This document shows positions 12,064 to 23,656 of a stretch of 64,000 bases of DNA, one piece after another; the first letter of the stretch is position 1; each line of letters begins with the position of its first letter. The notes beneath the pieces were generated by a model. It did no database searches and had not been told where the DNA came from. It worked only from the letters and a program-made list of their open reading frames with translations. The stretch comes from Parascedosporium putredinis (lineage: Eukaryota > Ascomycota > Sordariomycetes > Microascales > Microascaceae), in assembly GCA_949357655.1 (NCBI GenBank), contig CASHTG010000019.1, positions 992,001 through 1,056,000 of the forward strand, written 5' to 3'. A program made the translations under genes and the position numbers.

Positions 12064-13429
12064 TTACCTACGAGGTTGCTGCCACATGCTACCTCCTTGG
12101 TTTCCTGTAGCCTCGTTCCACATCCTCGCAAACTCGGCCAAGCCCCCTCGCCCGCCATGCTCGCATCGACAACCTCTTTCGGGAGTTTGTGTGCAGAATA
12201 CTGCGTTGAGCTAAAATTGAAGGCGGCCGGGTCGTCCTTTTCGATGAGCCGCATCTCGGGCTCGAGAATATCCACGTCGTCTTCATCCGTAGTCTCCCGG
12301 CGCTGCTCGACTCGGTAAGGTTGATATCTTGAGTAACCGAGCCGAGCGTAGGATTCGGCACGCGCATGTCGAGAAGCTCTCCCCAGTCGAAAAGGAGGGT
12401 ATCGGTCCGGGGCGCCCATGGATTGATGTCCATCAACCTTACCTTTCCTAGATCATCCGTGGCGTATGCGTCTTCTGGAATGTACACGTCGAAGATGAAG
12501 CACGGGTCCGGGAAGGAGGTCTGTAGCTTCTCAGAGAAGAACTTTTGAATCCGGGAGGTGATGAGTGGCCGGAGCTTTCCGAGGAATTCGAAATGGTTGA
12601 CGTCTCGCTGCGAGATCCCGACGAGGCTCCGCTGTTTGACAAAACACCTAAACTCAAGCGAGGGCTGGATAGGGAAATGAGGGCGGAGGACCAAAACGGG
12701 TGTAAAGGGCAGGGGTTGAGAGGCCGGAGCGCAGCCGTCAAAGGGGTGCTCCAGGTCGTGGCTCGCGAAGCTGGAACTCTTTATCAAGAGGTAAATGTCA
12801 TTGGCTGTCGTGCATTTGAGGTTGTTGAAGGGTGATATCCACGTGGCGTCCTTGGGCGACGACCAGTTGAGCTTGGGTACCACACTGCCCCCGAGTTCCT
12901 GGATAGTCTCGGTTATCTTGGCGTGGAGCTCGGGAAAGCGACGATTTGGCGGGACCGGGGTCGGTGAGTCGTCGTCCGAGTCGTCCGAGCCGTCGTCCTC
13001 GTGCACTTGCGTAGGAGGTTGCCGCGAGGTAGACTGTGCGGGTTGGTGCCACTCCTCGTCCGATTGCGCGCCATCGTCGGGGTTTCGTCGTCGTCGTCGG
13101 CGAGTATTATACCATCTTCGCGCAGGTAGGCGACGAAGTCGGGCGGGAGAGGGATGATTCGGGATTTTATGCAAGAAGACTTATATCTAGAATAACCGGC
13201 GCACGTCAGCGTGAGTTCCCCTGGGGAAAAAAAAAAAAAAGGGCTTTAAGAGTAGATAATAGTACTACCTGACTCAAGGGAAACGTCCAACATACTTAGG
13301 GAACCATTTGTCGTAGGAGCAGTTGAGAATGTGCTCTCGAGTTACTGGCGGGAATGAGGGTGCGTCTTCGCGGGTGGTGGGGTTGTGAGGTGGCGATGCT
13401 CCTTGCGCCAGAGATTCTATCGACGGCAT
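12064..13429 (-). CDS. CDC123: CDC123 (D123 family), eIF2 assembly factor
   Basis: ATP-grasp-like chaperone that promotes assembly of the eIF2 translation initiation complex in the cytoplasm. Exon 1 is 13429-13296, with the signature PPVTREHILNCSY. A 109-bp intron follows (GTATGT...TTCTAG, containing an A/T tract), then exon 2 13186-12064. Family motifs: SPKDATWI, TANDIYLLIKSS, a core FRCFVKQRSLVGISQRD, FDVYIP and LMDINPWAPRTDTLLFDW. The C terminus has FSSTQYSAHKLPKEVVDAS. An acidic Asp/Ser linker follows the first exon. Three frame breaks are seen: the C run read at 13079-13082, somewhere between 12290 and 12360, and the G run read at 12143-12147. Restoring one base at each gives 419 aa. The gene shares a 536-bp divergent upstream region with CWC21. 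Confidence 0.93.
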
Positions 13430-13965
13430 AGTGGGGAAAGAATCTTGCCCTCAGACAAAGCCGATCCGGATTGAGGTCTGCGAGAAAAGTGGGAGAGAAA
13501 GTCACAAGGTTTTGTTTTTCTTTCCAAGATAAATGAATAAAAATCCCAGGCTCGCGAGTGGAATTTGGCTGTTAAAGAAGAAGAGGCTCGCAGAATGTTC
13601 GAGAGGTGGACATTATACGCTAGAAAGAATTATAATAGTTCCGTGACTCAGTCTTGCCCCTCCATGACCAACCATCATTGCAACTGCAGCCATTGATTAA
13701 TCCATGCAACCACTCAAGTCATAAATAATTCTTGCCGCCCCTCACCGCTATCACCAGGTACCTTTCTTCGTCCCGCAATGACTTAAGTCGCCTCTGGCTC
13801 TCCTCAGCTTCCCCAGCTTGTCGATTGGTGTGCTTTAGGCTTTCAACGACTCGAAATCCGTTCAGCGAGGCAAATTTTCACCCGAAGAGACAGAGCGTAT
13901 TCCGATATACGCAATCCACGACTTCATTTCCCGACTGCATCGTACCCCGCTCTCCAATCGTTACA
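13430..13965. promoter_or_regulatory. Divergent promoter region of CDC123 and CWC21
   Basis: This 536-bp interval separates two start codons facing away from each other and must hold both promoters. A TGACTCA word (GCN4/CPC1 and AP-1 consensus) lies at 13644-13650, roughly in the middle. The base composition becomes CT-rich towards CWC21. Confidence 0.5.
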
Positions 13966-14563
13966 ATGTCTAGTAATGTCGGCCTTGACACGCCCCGCGG
14001 CAGCGGTACCTCGGCTATGTTCAGCGGAACCTGGCGCACATGAAGCCGCGCGATTACGGAATCCCGTACCCCCAGGACGCGGACCGCATGCGACACAAGC
14101 AGAGGCAGCCCGACAAAGAAATCCTAGAGCACGAGGCGAAGAGAGAGATCGAGGTGCAAGTCCTGGAGCTCCGCGACCAGCTCGAAGACGAAGGGTGAGC
14201 GCGCGCCTCCCATTCCGAATGCTTGGCGGAGGGTAGTGACTAACGGGATACGGATGATTTAGGCTTGACGAGGACGAGATTGACGATCGGTGCGACGAGC
14301 TGAGGAAGAAGTTGCAGGAGGAGCGTAAGAAGGGCGGTAAGCAGGGACGGAGGGGCTTCAAGACGCACGAGGTACACAGCATGGCGGACGCCAAGATCAA
14401 GGAGAGTGAGAAGTTGCGAAACGCGCTCAAGATTAGCAAGGACTACGAGGAAGGCGACCACTGGAGGAGGCAGGAGGAGCGGACGAGGGGCGCTGGCTCG
14501 TCGAGGGTAGAGGCGGGCGGGGACAAGGAGCGAGAGAGGGAGTCGCGGAAGAGGGACGACTGA
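13966..14563 (+). CDS. cwc21: Pre-mRNA-splicing factor CWC21 (cwf21 domain)
   Basis: Spliceosome component associated with Prp8 near the catalytic centre; homologous to the N terminus of human SRRM2. Exons 13966-14194 and 14263-14563, with an intron GTGAGC...GATTTAG containing a CTAAC branch site. The N terminus MSSNVGLDTPRGSGTS and the following YVQRNLAHMKPRD are the family hallmark. The cwf21 coiled-coil motif DEIDDRCDELRKKL spans the splice junction region. The C-terminal third is Arg/Glu/Lys-rich. One G is missing in TCGGCTATG (14013-14014), which otherwise stops the frame after about 26 codons; with it the protein is 176 aa. Confidence 0.9.
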
Positions 14564-15295
14564 TGGATAAGTGTTTTTTTTTTTTTACCCTCGCGATATG
14601 GATATCTGCGTCCTCTTCTTCCTTTTCCTTATCTTTATTTGAGTTTTTGGCTGTCATTTTTGGGCTCGGGTCTTGTTGGGCAATCAACATCTGCTATGCA
14701 TCCTCTTCCGGCGTCTGGGTTGATGGGTTGACGAGCGCATTCAATAAAACATATCTATGAATCTTGCCACGAGTCATATCGTCTCTCCTCCTATCCTGCC
14801 GCTGTGATATCCTTGGCTGCAACTGGACCCGTCTCCCACGGCGGTTTGAGGTTTCGGGGATGTCGTCATCAATCAATCAGACAACTGAGGCTCTTCGTGA
14901 GCGGACTTGGGCGGGTTTGGGGAGGTTTGGTGGATGAGAGCGCCTATATTTTGTCAGTTTTGGGCACCGAGGCCCCATAATGATGCCCCTCGTTAGTGCA
15001 CCAATGGGGCCTTTGGGCGCCGTGGTCGAGTCCACATTTACCCCAAACAGCGACGCAGGACAATAATGGCTGACTGCACGGATCAATTGATCAAGTGGAT
15101 TTCCACGTCACTCAAGTATGACATGTACGATCCAAGCTTCGCTGTCCTCACGAAACTCTTTTTCCCAATCCACTACAATTAACGATGCTGTTACGCCAAC
15201 CACCCCGCCCCCGATCACTTTGAAATTCGACCGAGATAGACTACATCCAAGAGAATATATAGCCTCGAGGCTTTCTTTTCAACTAACCCCCCGTC
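14564..15295. other. Intergenic CWC21-USE1
   Basis: Contains the CWC21 3' flank with a T tract directly after the stop codon (14572-14586) and the USE1 promoter and leader. No gene seen. Confidence 0.5.
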
Positions 15296-16531
15296 ATGGC
15301 TATAATCACCATGCCCTCCGCCGCCGAGCCGCTCGTGACGGGATCCGTCGACCAGACAAATGCAGAGCTCGGTCAACTCCTACTCCGCCTACAAAGCGAA
15401 ATATTATTCGTAGACCCGGCCCGCGAAAAGAGGTTACGGTCGAGCCAGCTAGAGCGAGCAAGGATAGACAGGGTACATTCACCGATCAAACCCATTACGT
15501 ATGGGCGGCGCCTTGAGGGCTAACCTGACTTTTTCTGTTGTAGAACCTCCAGTATGCGCGGTCGATGCTCACGAAGCTTGAGCACGAGTCAATGGGACTG
15601 AAGGCCCAGTTGACAAAGCACGACCTACACGTGGATCTCAATCGGAAGAGGGAAATGTTTGAAATCTTGGCGGATAGACTAGAGGACTTGAACCAGGTAG
15701 GCTTCTTAATACAGCTTCCTGCGCCGACGCCCGATACTAACTCGCTGTCGCCTTCCATAGCTGGAACTCTCGGATGACGACGATGATTCGGATTTTGACG
15801 GAGAGGATATCCTAGCCGGAATAATAGCTACCCCGAGCGACAGCCTAGACTCGCAGTCTGCCGATCCACACGCGGCGTCCCAAACGGACGACGAGGGCAT
15901 ACCGCCGCCGCCCTCAGTCCTTGCGCAACAAGAAAGGCCGCCGAGACCAGAATCCGAACCGGATCCCGGAAGCACACAGTCTCGCGGCTCGTCCGATGCT
16001 CAGTTCACCCCAACGTCCTCGCCCACCAACACCACCGCCTCCGTCTCTCTCGACGCCAACCTCGCCGCGAGCCAGTCCTCTCTCCGCGCACGCCGCTCCG
16101 CCCCGCAGTCCGAATCCTATAGCACCGCCCGCAATACTCTCCTCTCCCGCCGCAGAGGCGCTTCCTCCGTCGGCACCGCTCCGGCCACCACACGGACGTC
16201 GACGGCCACAGCCGAGGCTATCCTCGACAACCAACGCGCCGAGCAAGAGGCGCTCGTGGACAACATTCTGCAGTACGCCACTGCTCTACGTGACAACTCG
16301 CAGCGTTTCAACGATACCCTCGAGAAGGACAAGGCCGTCTTGGAACGCGCTGGGGAGGGTATGGACCGAACCGAGACGGGCATCGAGACCGCGAGAAGGC
16401 GGATGAACGTCCTGACCAAGATGACGGAGGGCAAGGGCTGGTGGGGTAGGATGCTGCTCTTTGCTTGGGTCTACGGCTTGATGGTGGCTTTGCTCTTGGT
16501 GGTCTTTGTGCTGCCCAAGTTCAGGTTTTAA
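15296..16531 (+). CDS. use1: USE1-type SNARE of the endoplasmic reticulum
   Basis: Qc-type SNARE acting with Ufe1, Sec20 and Sec22 in retrograde Golgi-to-ER fusion. Exons 15296-15472, 15544-15696 and 15761-16531, all phase 0 with consensus sites; this gene needs no frame repair. The N-terminal helical part (residues 20-110) contains NLQYARSMLTKLEHES, typical of the family. A long Ser/Pro/Asp-rich linker follows (110-250). A heptad-rich SNARE motif runs from about residue 265 to 335 and ends in a single C-terminal membrane anchor (MLLFAWVYGLMVALLLVVFV), giving a tail-anchored topology. 366 aa. The family call rests on architecture and the N-terminal motif; another tail-anchored SNARE is the only serious alternative. 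Confidence 0.83.
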
Positions 16532-16849
16532 AAGTCTCCCAGTCTCTGGCAGGGGAGAGGACTAAGCCACGCCCTCTGCTAAGGAATATCTGCGCGTGAA
16601 GACGGTATTTAAGGGACGGATGCATACACACGCGCACGCACATACGCTCACACATACACACACACATACACACAAGGGAGCACCAAACTGCCGGACAATG
16701 TTTGAATACATGTACATCACACGGCCAACGGCCATTTCATAGTTTAGGGAATGTGACCATGAAGCTTAACGTTAACGGTATCTGGGGTGTCAAATTTAAT
16801 GGCCTTTTTAAAAAAAAAAAGAAATTCAATAAAAACGAAAGAGTCCACT
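16532..16849. other. Convergent 3' flanks of USE1 and the BRCT gene
   Basis: About 320 bases between two stop codons. They hold the CA-rich microsatellite described separately and an A tract near 16809. No gene. Confidence 0.6.
16624..16675. repeat. CA-rich microsatellite
   Basis: Alternating ACAC/ATAC/GCAC words over about 50 bases in the shared 3' region of USE1 and the BRCT gene; an imperfect dinucleotide repeat, likely length-polymorphic. Confidence 0.85.
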
Positions 16850-18247
16850 CTACGGAGCGGCCGCCCTCACTTGGACTACACACCTAGCCTGCTGGTTGTT
16901 ACTTCGAGTGTGCGCGTTTCCATGCAAAGATGGTGCGGCAAGAATGAGTGTTCTTTCATGTCTTTGTTGATCGTTCGTCACTGCTGCGATCTTGATCATC
17001 GTCCGGGCTAGTTCTTGGCGGGGATGCTTCCTCGCCTGCTTCAGGGTGCAAGCTTCCACATCAACTTTGCCTAAAGCAGGAACTTGGGTCTGTATATCCA
17101 ACTCGGGCAACGTAGGATTTCCTACCAAGGGGGAGTATTGAAACATACTCCTAGGGGTCGTTCCAGCCTTCTCCACCCTTTCGTCCCACCGAATACCCGT
17201 CTTGACCTTGAAGAAGGACGCGAAGTGGTGGAACTGCTCGGTCCGCAGGCCCGAGCACGTCGTGGGTCTGTGGAAGCTGGGCGCGGCGTCGCGTGGATGT
17301 CGCCAGAATTTGGCGGCGAACCAATACAGTGGAGGTTGCGCGTTGGACTCGAAAAACTGGTGGTAGAGGCCGTTGATTAGCTTTCTCCTGGCATGCCAGT
17401 CCTTCTTTCACTTTACTTTTTTTTAGATGGGAATAGAGGGAGGAGGGTTGGGGAATGGTGCTCCGGGGATATAGGTACTGAGAGAAGGTGTTTCCTTTCC
17501 GGCGGGAAGCGGGGGAGGGAGAATCTGCGATGAAATGCATTAGGAAAACAGGGTAGCAAGGGCTTCATCTACATATCTTAGCATACAAAAAGGACATATC
17601 TCTGACCAGTGTTGCCACTTTCGACGTCGTCTCTCGTGAGGGTAATCTCGTACAAAAGTCCGGTCTCGTCTCGGAACACGTGAAAGAGATCTAGAAGGTG
17701 AGCGGGAAGTCAGAAACCCTTCAATGGGCGAGAAATCACAATTACGCAATCTCTCTTCACGCACACACTGGAACATACTGGTATTCACGAATCTGTCTTC
17801 AGGATCCTCTGCTTTTCGGAACCGGACGAGTTCCCGCTTGCGCTTTTGTTGCTCTCGCAGGCTCGCGCGGAGGTCATGGTCGCGCTCCCGCTCTTTCTTG
17901 TTGGTCTGGCAAGATAAATCGAACCAGTCGAGGGAGAGGAGGTGAACGTGCTTGAACCTTTTCAGCGCTTCTTTGACTGCGTGTAGCCCTCATCAACCAA
18001 AAATTAGCCGCTATCATACTCTCGAGAAAAAGGCATGAGGCTTGGGAAAGTATACTTGCTCACCTCGGGGCACCCGCTTCTCGAACTGCTCCATTGTCGC
18101 GAGAAGGTGCGTTACTCTGTCGTTCAGCTCTGGGGAGAGAGTGCCGCCCCGCAGCGCGGTCCAGCGCGCCATGTTCTCCTCCGTGAACTGGCCCGGCATC
18201 GGTCCGGCCGTGGCTAGAATTTTGCCCTTGAAGATTGCTCTGACCAT
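16850..18247 (-). CDS. Fungal BRCT-domain protein
   Basis: Probable nuclear protein of unknown role; BRCT domains mediate protein and phosphopeptide contacts in DNA damage responses. Exons 18247-18064, 17976-17779, 17690-17587 and 17356-16850 keep frame without repair (330 aa). The N-terminal BRCT begins MVRAIFKGKILATAG, continues with NDRVTHLLAT and closes with KHVHLLSLDWF (residues 1-85). A basic coiled linker follows, then a conserved block with FHVFRDETG, ITLTRDD, and ESNAQPPLYWFAAKFW plus a FFKVKTGIRW motif. This fits a family of fungal proteins with one BRCT domain and a C-terminal block of unknown fold. The third intron (17357-17586, 230 bases) is long and contains alternative splice signals (for example an acceptor GCAG near 17522), so a small extra exon is possible. 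The last 80 residues look less conserved. Confidence 0.78.
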
Positions 18248-18803
18248 GGTTTTGGTATCTGGAACGCGCCTTCGGTATGGTGTTTGGATTCGAACATAGT
18301 CATGGATGGGGAGAGAAAGAAAGGGCAAAGAGTCGCGAGATAGCTTGGCGGAAGAGCCTCGCCGTAGCCGGATCATGCCCACGGCCGAGGCCTTCTGCCG
18401 GCACGGAGCCGATTCACGCGCCGCATGCGTGTGCTTGCAAAAATCCAAATCAGCCGTGATTTGTGTTGTGTTATGGGAATAGCTTCATGTTGGCCTGAAA
18501 TAGGAGGCTCCGGTAGCTTGACTCGGAACGGATTCTCAAAGTGTTTTTTCACCCACACCCAACTCACAGGAGAGAGCGTCATGGGAAAGTGTGTCACAGG
18601 AAGGGGTGCTGAACAAGATAGTTGATCTACGGGAAATCAGGCAAGCAGAAAGACAGGAACTAGAAAAAGTGATGGAATGACTCTCTTATTCGGGAAAAGC
18701 TTTCTTAAGCGGGAATCCGGGTGTTGAGTGTGTAAAAAAGCTCTCAATTCATATGTACAGAAAAGGTGTATCAGGACGCAAGGCAACTATCGAGGTAAGT
18801 TCA
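18248..18803. other. Intergenic, BRCT promoter and trpC 3' flank
   Basis: Separates two tandem genes on the minus strand. The open frame extends upstream of the BRCT start but reads poorly, so it is leader rather than coding. Nothing else recognised. Confidence 0.5.
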
Positions 18804-21169
18804 TCACCGGAAAGACTTTGCCGCCTTGATAAACGCGCGAATCTTGTCTAGATCCTGCTTCCCGTCAGTCTCTACTCCGCTGCTCACGTCAACACCGATA
18901 ACCCGGTCGGCGAGCTCGCCAACGGCCTTGACTGCCTCTACGACATTGTCCGGGTTGAGTCCTCCGGCGAGTAGAACCCGAAGCTCGGAATCCTTCTCCA
19001 GTGTGGTCTTGACGCTAGAGACGTCAAGAAGCTTACCGGAACCGGAGCCGGAGTCGAGAAGAGGCACGGTGTGATAGCCGCGGGAACCGACGCCAGTTTG
19101 GCCAGGCTTGAAGCAGCGAACCACGGGGACGGGAACCTGCTTCGCCCACTCGATAGGCTCGTCTCCGTGGAACTGGACGACGTCGAGGTTGTACGTCCTT
19201 TGCTTCTCGAGGACCTCGGCGAGAGGTTGGTTCTGGAAAATTCCGACCACCTTGGGGCCCGAGTTTGTTAGTCGCTCAACCGAGCCGGCGAAAAAGTCTC
19301 GCGCCAGGCTATTCTGAGCAACGGGTGCGGGGGCCTTTCGCGGTACGCATGGACCGCCTCTGATATCTCAAGAGCGGCCTTGTGCGAGATGCATCGCTTC
19401 GCTTTGGGGACAAAGCAAACACCGATAAAGTCCGCGCCGGCCTCTACGGCAACTTTGGCGGCTTCTGCGGTCCTCGTTCCACAGATCTTGACGAGGAGAG
19501 AGGAGGGTTTGGGGGCGGGAGGAACATCGTCGTTCCCGGCGCAGAGCTGCTGGATAAAGACGCTCGCATCGGGTGCCCGCATGATGGCCTCGCCGACGAG
19601 AATGGCGTTGACGCCATCGTTCTTGCACATAATGACATCCTTGTGACTGTTGATGCCGCTTAGCGCGCAGAGAATGGTGGTTTCGGGCACCATGCTGCGT
19701 AGGCGGCCAGTGGTATCGAGATCGACCTCGAAACTCTCAAGGTTTCGGTTGTTGACGCCGATCGCCTTGGAGCCGAGCTTCACGGCAATTTCCATTTCCT
19801 GGGCGTTTTGTACCTCGACCAAAGGCTCCATGCCTAGGGAAAGAGAGTACTTGTAAAGGCGCTCGAGAAGGGGAGTGTCTAGCATCTTGACGATGAGGAG
19901 AACGGTATCAGCTCCCGCAAGCCGGGCCTCGAGGATTTGGTACTCGTCAAAGATGAATTCCTTTCGGAGAATGGCCGGCCTGTTTGCCACGCCGTCTAGA
20001 ACTTGCCTCACAGCCCTAAGATCCTCGATGCTGCCCTTGAACCAGTCGGGCTCGGTGAGGACCGAGATTACACTTGCGCCCGCAAGCGCATACTTCCGCG
20101 CCTGGACAGCGGCGCTGATGTCGAGGGAGAAAATGCCCTTGGAAGGAGAAGCTCGCTTGATCTCAGCCATGAGCGAGAGGTCGAAGGGGATTGGCGCAGG
20201 CGCTGGACAAATGGCACGAGTGGAGGGGCAGCATTGAGGTCGTAGGCGGCCTGAAGGTCGCTAGGGCGGAGTGAAGGAACCTGCTTCTGAGCGTCGACCA
20301 GAGTCTTGCGGCGCGCGTAAATTTCTTGGAGAATATTGTTCTTCTTAGGCTTCGCGGACGCAGCAGGGGCCGCGGATGAGCCGTTTTCGGCAGCCTCCTT
20401 CTGAAGGCGAGCGTTCTCTTCCCAGGTACCGCCCTGTAGGTGAAGGAAGTTGCGGAGCATGACTCGACCATCAGCGGTCAGGATACTCTCAGGGTGGAAC
20501 TGAACGCCCTCGATAGTGAGTTCCTTGTGCCTGACTCCTTGGATGACACCTTGAGTTCCGTCTGGGAGAGCGACCCAGGAGGTGACCTCAAGGCACTCGG
20601 GAAGAGTGACACGGGTGCCGGCCAGCGAGTGGTAGCGGGTGACGGGAAGGCCCTGCTTCAAGCCAGCGTAGACGCCCTTGTTGTCATGGCTCAACGGGGA
20701 GGTTTTGCCGTGAAGCCACTCTCCAGCAGAGCTCACCTCGCCGCCATAGACGTCAAAGATGCATTGCCTAGATTCGCTCTACTTAGTAGCTGAACTTGTG
20801 GCTCGTCTTCCATTACGACGACGTGTTGGCAAGGGTTTGAGATACTTACTGGCCCATGCATACGCCGAAAACGGGGATCTTGCCAGCATAATGCCTAATG
20901 GCATCGCGGCTTACTCCGGAATCGGTTTGCGGATGACCGGGTCCAGGGCTGATAATCAATTGGGTAGGGTTCTTCTTCGCAAGCTCCTCAATCGTAATCT
21001 TGTCATTTCTAATGACAGAAACGGTGGCGCCTTCGAGGATGAGGTACTGGTAGATGTTCCAGGTGAAGGAGTCGTAGTTGTCTATCAAGATGACATTGGA
21101 GGCAGTGGGAATTGGTGGGGAAGGATCGGGATGGTGGGGTGAGTGATCAATAATGTCCAGGGCCGGCAT
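18804..21169 (-). CDS. trpC: Trifunctional tryptophan biosynthesis protein TrpC (GATase / IGPS / PRAI)
   Basis: Cytosolic enzyme giving the glutamine amidotransferase half of anthranilate synthase, indole-3-glycerol-phosphate synthase and phosphoribosylanthranilate isomerase; it works with the separate TrpE chain. Exon 1 is 21169-20850 and exon 2 is 20767-18804; the intron splits the Gln after the nucleophile. GATase: IDNYDSFTWN, nucleophile Cys in FGVCMGQQ, catalytic His-Glu in VQFHPES. IGPS: AEIKRASPSKG, LRKEFIFDEYQ, GVNNRNLESFEVD. PRAI: LVKICGTR, FIGVCFVPKAKR, and a C-terminal LLAGGLNPDNV with DVSSGVETDG. The domain order matches the Aspergillus and Neurospora enzymes. One base is missing in the run at 20186-20189, between linker and IGPS, and one between 19325 and 19350 within PRAI. 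Restoring both gives 761 aa. A GCN4/CPC1-type site lies upstream. Confidence 0.97.
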
Positions 21170-22416
21170 CTTGGCTTGCAAGCTCGTGAGACACCTAATT
21201 TCCAGAGGAAGCAGGCCTGAGTAGCAAAGGGAGAAAGGAAGAGTCCAAGATGAGAAGCCGGGTGAGCGAGATCTCTCTGCCAACGGACTAGGTGAAGGGG
21301 AAGATGGTTGGGTTGGTGAGTCAGGATCTGCAAGTGTGCAATCGTGGTCTCGCCGATAGTGAGGCGGTCGGAAGTTTGCCCAAGTGGAAATATTTACTTA
21401 AACGGTTGATTGAAATGTGGACTGGACCATTCCATCCACATCCACGGAAGTGGTCCCAATTCATCAGAGTGGGACAGACAACCAATTGCTCCAAAAACAG
21501 CGCCGGCGAAACCAAAAAAAAAAAAAAAGACTCGCCAGCGCCACCACTGTCCCGCGCTTTCCCTCCATCTTCGCCTCTGCTGCATTTCAAATCCACGAAT
21601 TATGTCAGCTCAAGGCAAAAGCCTCTCGTCGCCTCCTGTCGCCTCAGCTTTTTCTTTCTTTCTTTTCATGGGCGAAATCTTAATCCTAAATCCCTTCTTC
21701 CTATCACTGTCTACTGGGTCATCAAGTCTCGATCTGTTCACGAGTGTGCATGGCCTTCTTAGAAGCCCCAGCTACGACTTTGTTACTTGGATGGATTGAT
21801 GTTTGAAAGCCCACTTGATTTTCGTAGGGAGAATACTCACACTTACACAGCCAAGGCCAGGCTTGCCAGGCTTGTTTAATGTTCTGGGCAGCTACGCCGA
21901 TTCGCTGGATTTGAATTTGAACCATTAACATCTGCAATGCAATTGGCTGTGGGCCCATGATGATCAACTTGAACAACTAGAAGCTGATACTTCACCCATC
22001 TTTGTTGGATGGAACGGACGTGAGAAAGATGAATCTCTTGTGTAAAATATAATATATACAGTCACGGAATGCTTTCTTACAATAATATCATTGATTTTAT
22101 TATATTTCTATGAAAATTGAAGGGCCTCTTTCTTCTCACTGTCGACGTCAACAAAACTTGCTGTTGTCCTGGTGTTTGTTCCTCTACCACAGCTGCACGC
22201 AGCTGCAGAGCGTACAGAAAACAATCTTGAGGTTATGTAAACATGGCAGGTCCCAAAATCGAGCCGCAAGCTTCACTCCCAAATTTTCTAGCAACCATCA
22301 AGCTCTCACAACCTGCCTCACGTCACGAATTCCACATAGCCCAACCAACCCGCCATCATCAGCGCATCGCCCCCTCGTTCTTCTCCTTCCCCTAATATCC
22401 CCAACCCGTCGCCATA
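21170..22416. other. Divergent region between trpC and TIM9
   Basis: About 1.25 kb holding both promoters. It contains the TGAGTCA site at 21317, an A tract near 21513-21528 and an AT-rich patch near 22040-22110. No gene supported. Confidence 0.5.
21317..21323. promoter_or_regulatory. TGAGTCA, GCN4/CPC1-type element upstream of trpC
   Basis: A perfect TGASTCA word lies about 150 bases upstream of the trpC start codon. In ascomycetes cross-pathway control, CPC1/CpcA (the Gcn4 orthologues) binds this sequence at amino-acid biosynthesis genes. The position and target gene fit; binding itself is inferred. Confidence 0.65.
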
Positions 22417-22936
22417 ATGAGCAAGTAGGTCTACACCCATCCATTAGGACCATCCTGCCCTCTCCCCTTTGGTCAGGAAGTTTGGAATGCTAATCATGGA
22501 CTTTTTGGTTACAGCTTCGGTCTCAATGCCTCTGAGCAGCGCGTGCTCGAGGAGCGTCTCGCCAAGCGCCAGATGCAGGACTTCATGGGCGTAAGTTCTG
22601 CCTTTCCTTCTAGATACCCCTGCCTGTCGCCCAAATCCTCTCGAACTCGACGGCGTTGCTAGCTAGCTTCGCATTGGCCTTGGGCGACCAAGCACCCTCC
22701 CTTGCTCGTAGATGCATCAAAATCACTAGATATTGACCCGCGTCGTTTTAGATGTTCCACAACATGTTCGAGGGCTGCTTCAACTCGTGCGTCGATGAAT
22801 TCACCTCCAAGGCCCTCTCCTCTCGCGAGAACGGCTGCATCTCCCGCTGCGTCCAAAGACCCTCGCCATGCAGCAACGCCTAGGCGAGCGCTTCCAGGAG
22901 CACAGCCAAACCACCATGGCCAACCAGAACCAATAA
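22417..22936 (+). CDS. tim9: Mitochondrial import small Tim chaperone TIM9
   Basis: Intermembrane-space chaperone that pairs with Tim10 to escort carrier proteins to the TIM22 translocase. Exons 22417-22424 (only 8 coding bases), 22515-22590 and 22752-22936. The twin CX3C signature is CFNSC and CISRC separated by 15 residues, the disulfide framework of small Tims. VDEFTSKALSSRENGC and DFMGMFHNMFEGC support Tim9 over Tim10, Tim8 or Tim13. One A is missing from the AAA at 22855-22857, just after the second motif; with it the tail reads through QQRLGERFQEH and the protein is 89 aa, normal for Tim9. The second intron (161 bases) is long for so small a gene. Confidence 0.9.
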
Positions 22937-23656
22937 ATCTTTTTACAACGCTTTATAATTATGTATTGTTAAGACCACCAGATGTCTTCCGACCGCCAAG
23001 GGGGACCTCCTCGATTTATAATCACCCTCCGCCACCGATCATGCTGGCACGGGCGAGTGGGCGTACTTGGATGGAGAGATCCTGCCCGGCGAACTATCAT
23101 GTGTAGCTCGTGGCGATGACAGGCGTGCTTTGCGTATTAATCGTTTGTTACAAATAGCCTCAAAAAATGCGGGAGGGATATCTTACTGTACATTATCTAT
23201 TTTTTACGGAATTTCCTCTACTCGGACAGGAGAAGAGGCGGTTATAGAAGGGGGTCATGTAACGTGTAGAACTAGGATCGACGACCAACTCGGGTTATAC
23301 TGAAATACAATTCTCCACTGATCACCAAGCTTCGTCGTAGCTAACCTGTGACTGCACGGGCTCGTCACCACTGCATAAATACCAGATTTACCGTGTGTCT
23401 CGTGCTGAGAAGAAAGGAAGAAGACGACTCGTGGGGAAAATTTTGGGTTCTTGATAAGCAAATCTAGCTAATTACAATCCACTCCCGACACCCTTTGCTC
23501 CCTTGCCTCTTTTACAATCATGTCAAGTCTGGCTTATTGTTTTTATAAATCCCCCTCCTACGTGTGTGGTATCCTCCATCTCATCCTAGAGATCTTGCAG
23601 GCCCCGGGAGGCAAACAACAGCCCCGAGATTATCACGTTCCCCCTTCTCACAGTTC
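22937..23656. other. Convergent 3' flanks of TIM9 and NUP188
   Basis: About 720 bases between two stop codons with no coding signal; both 3' UTRs are expected here. Confidence 0.55.
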
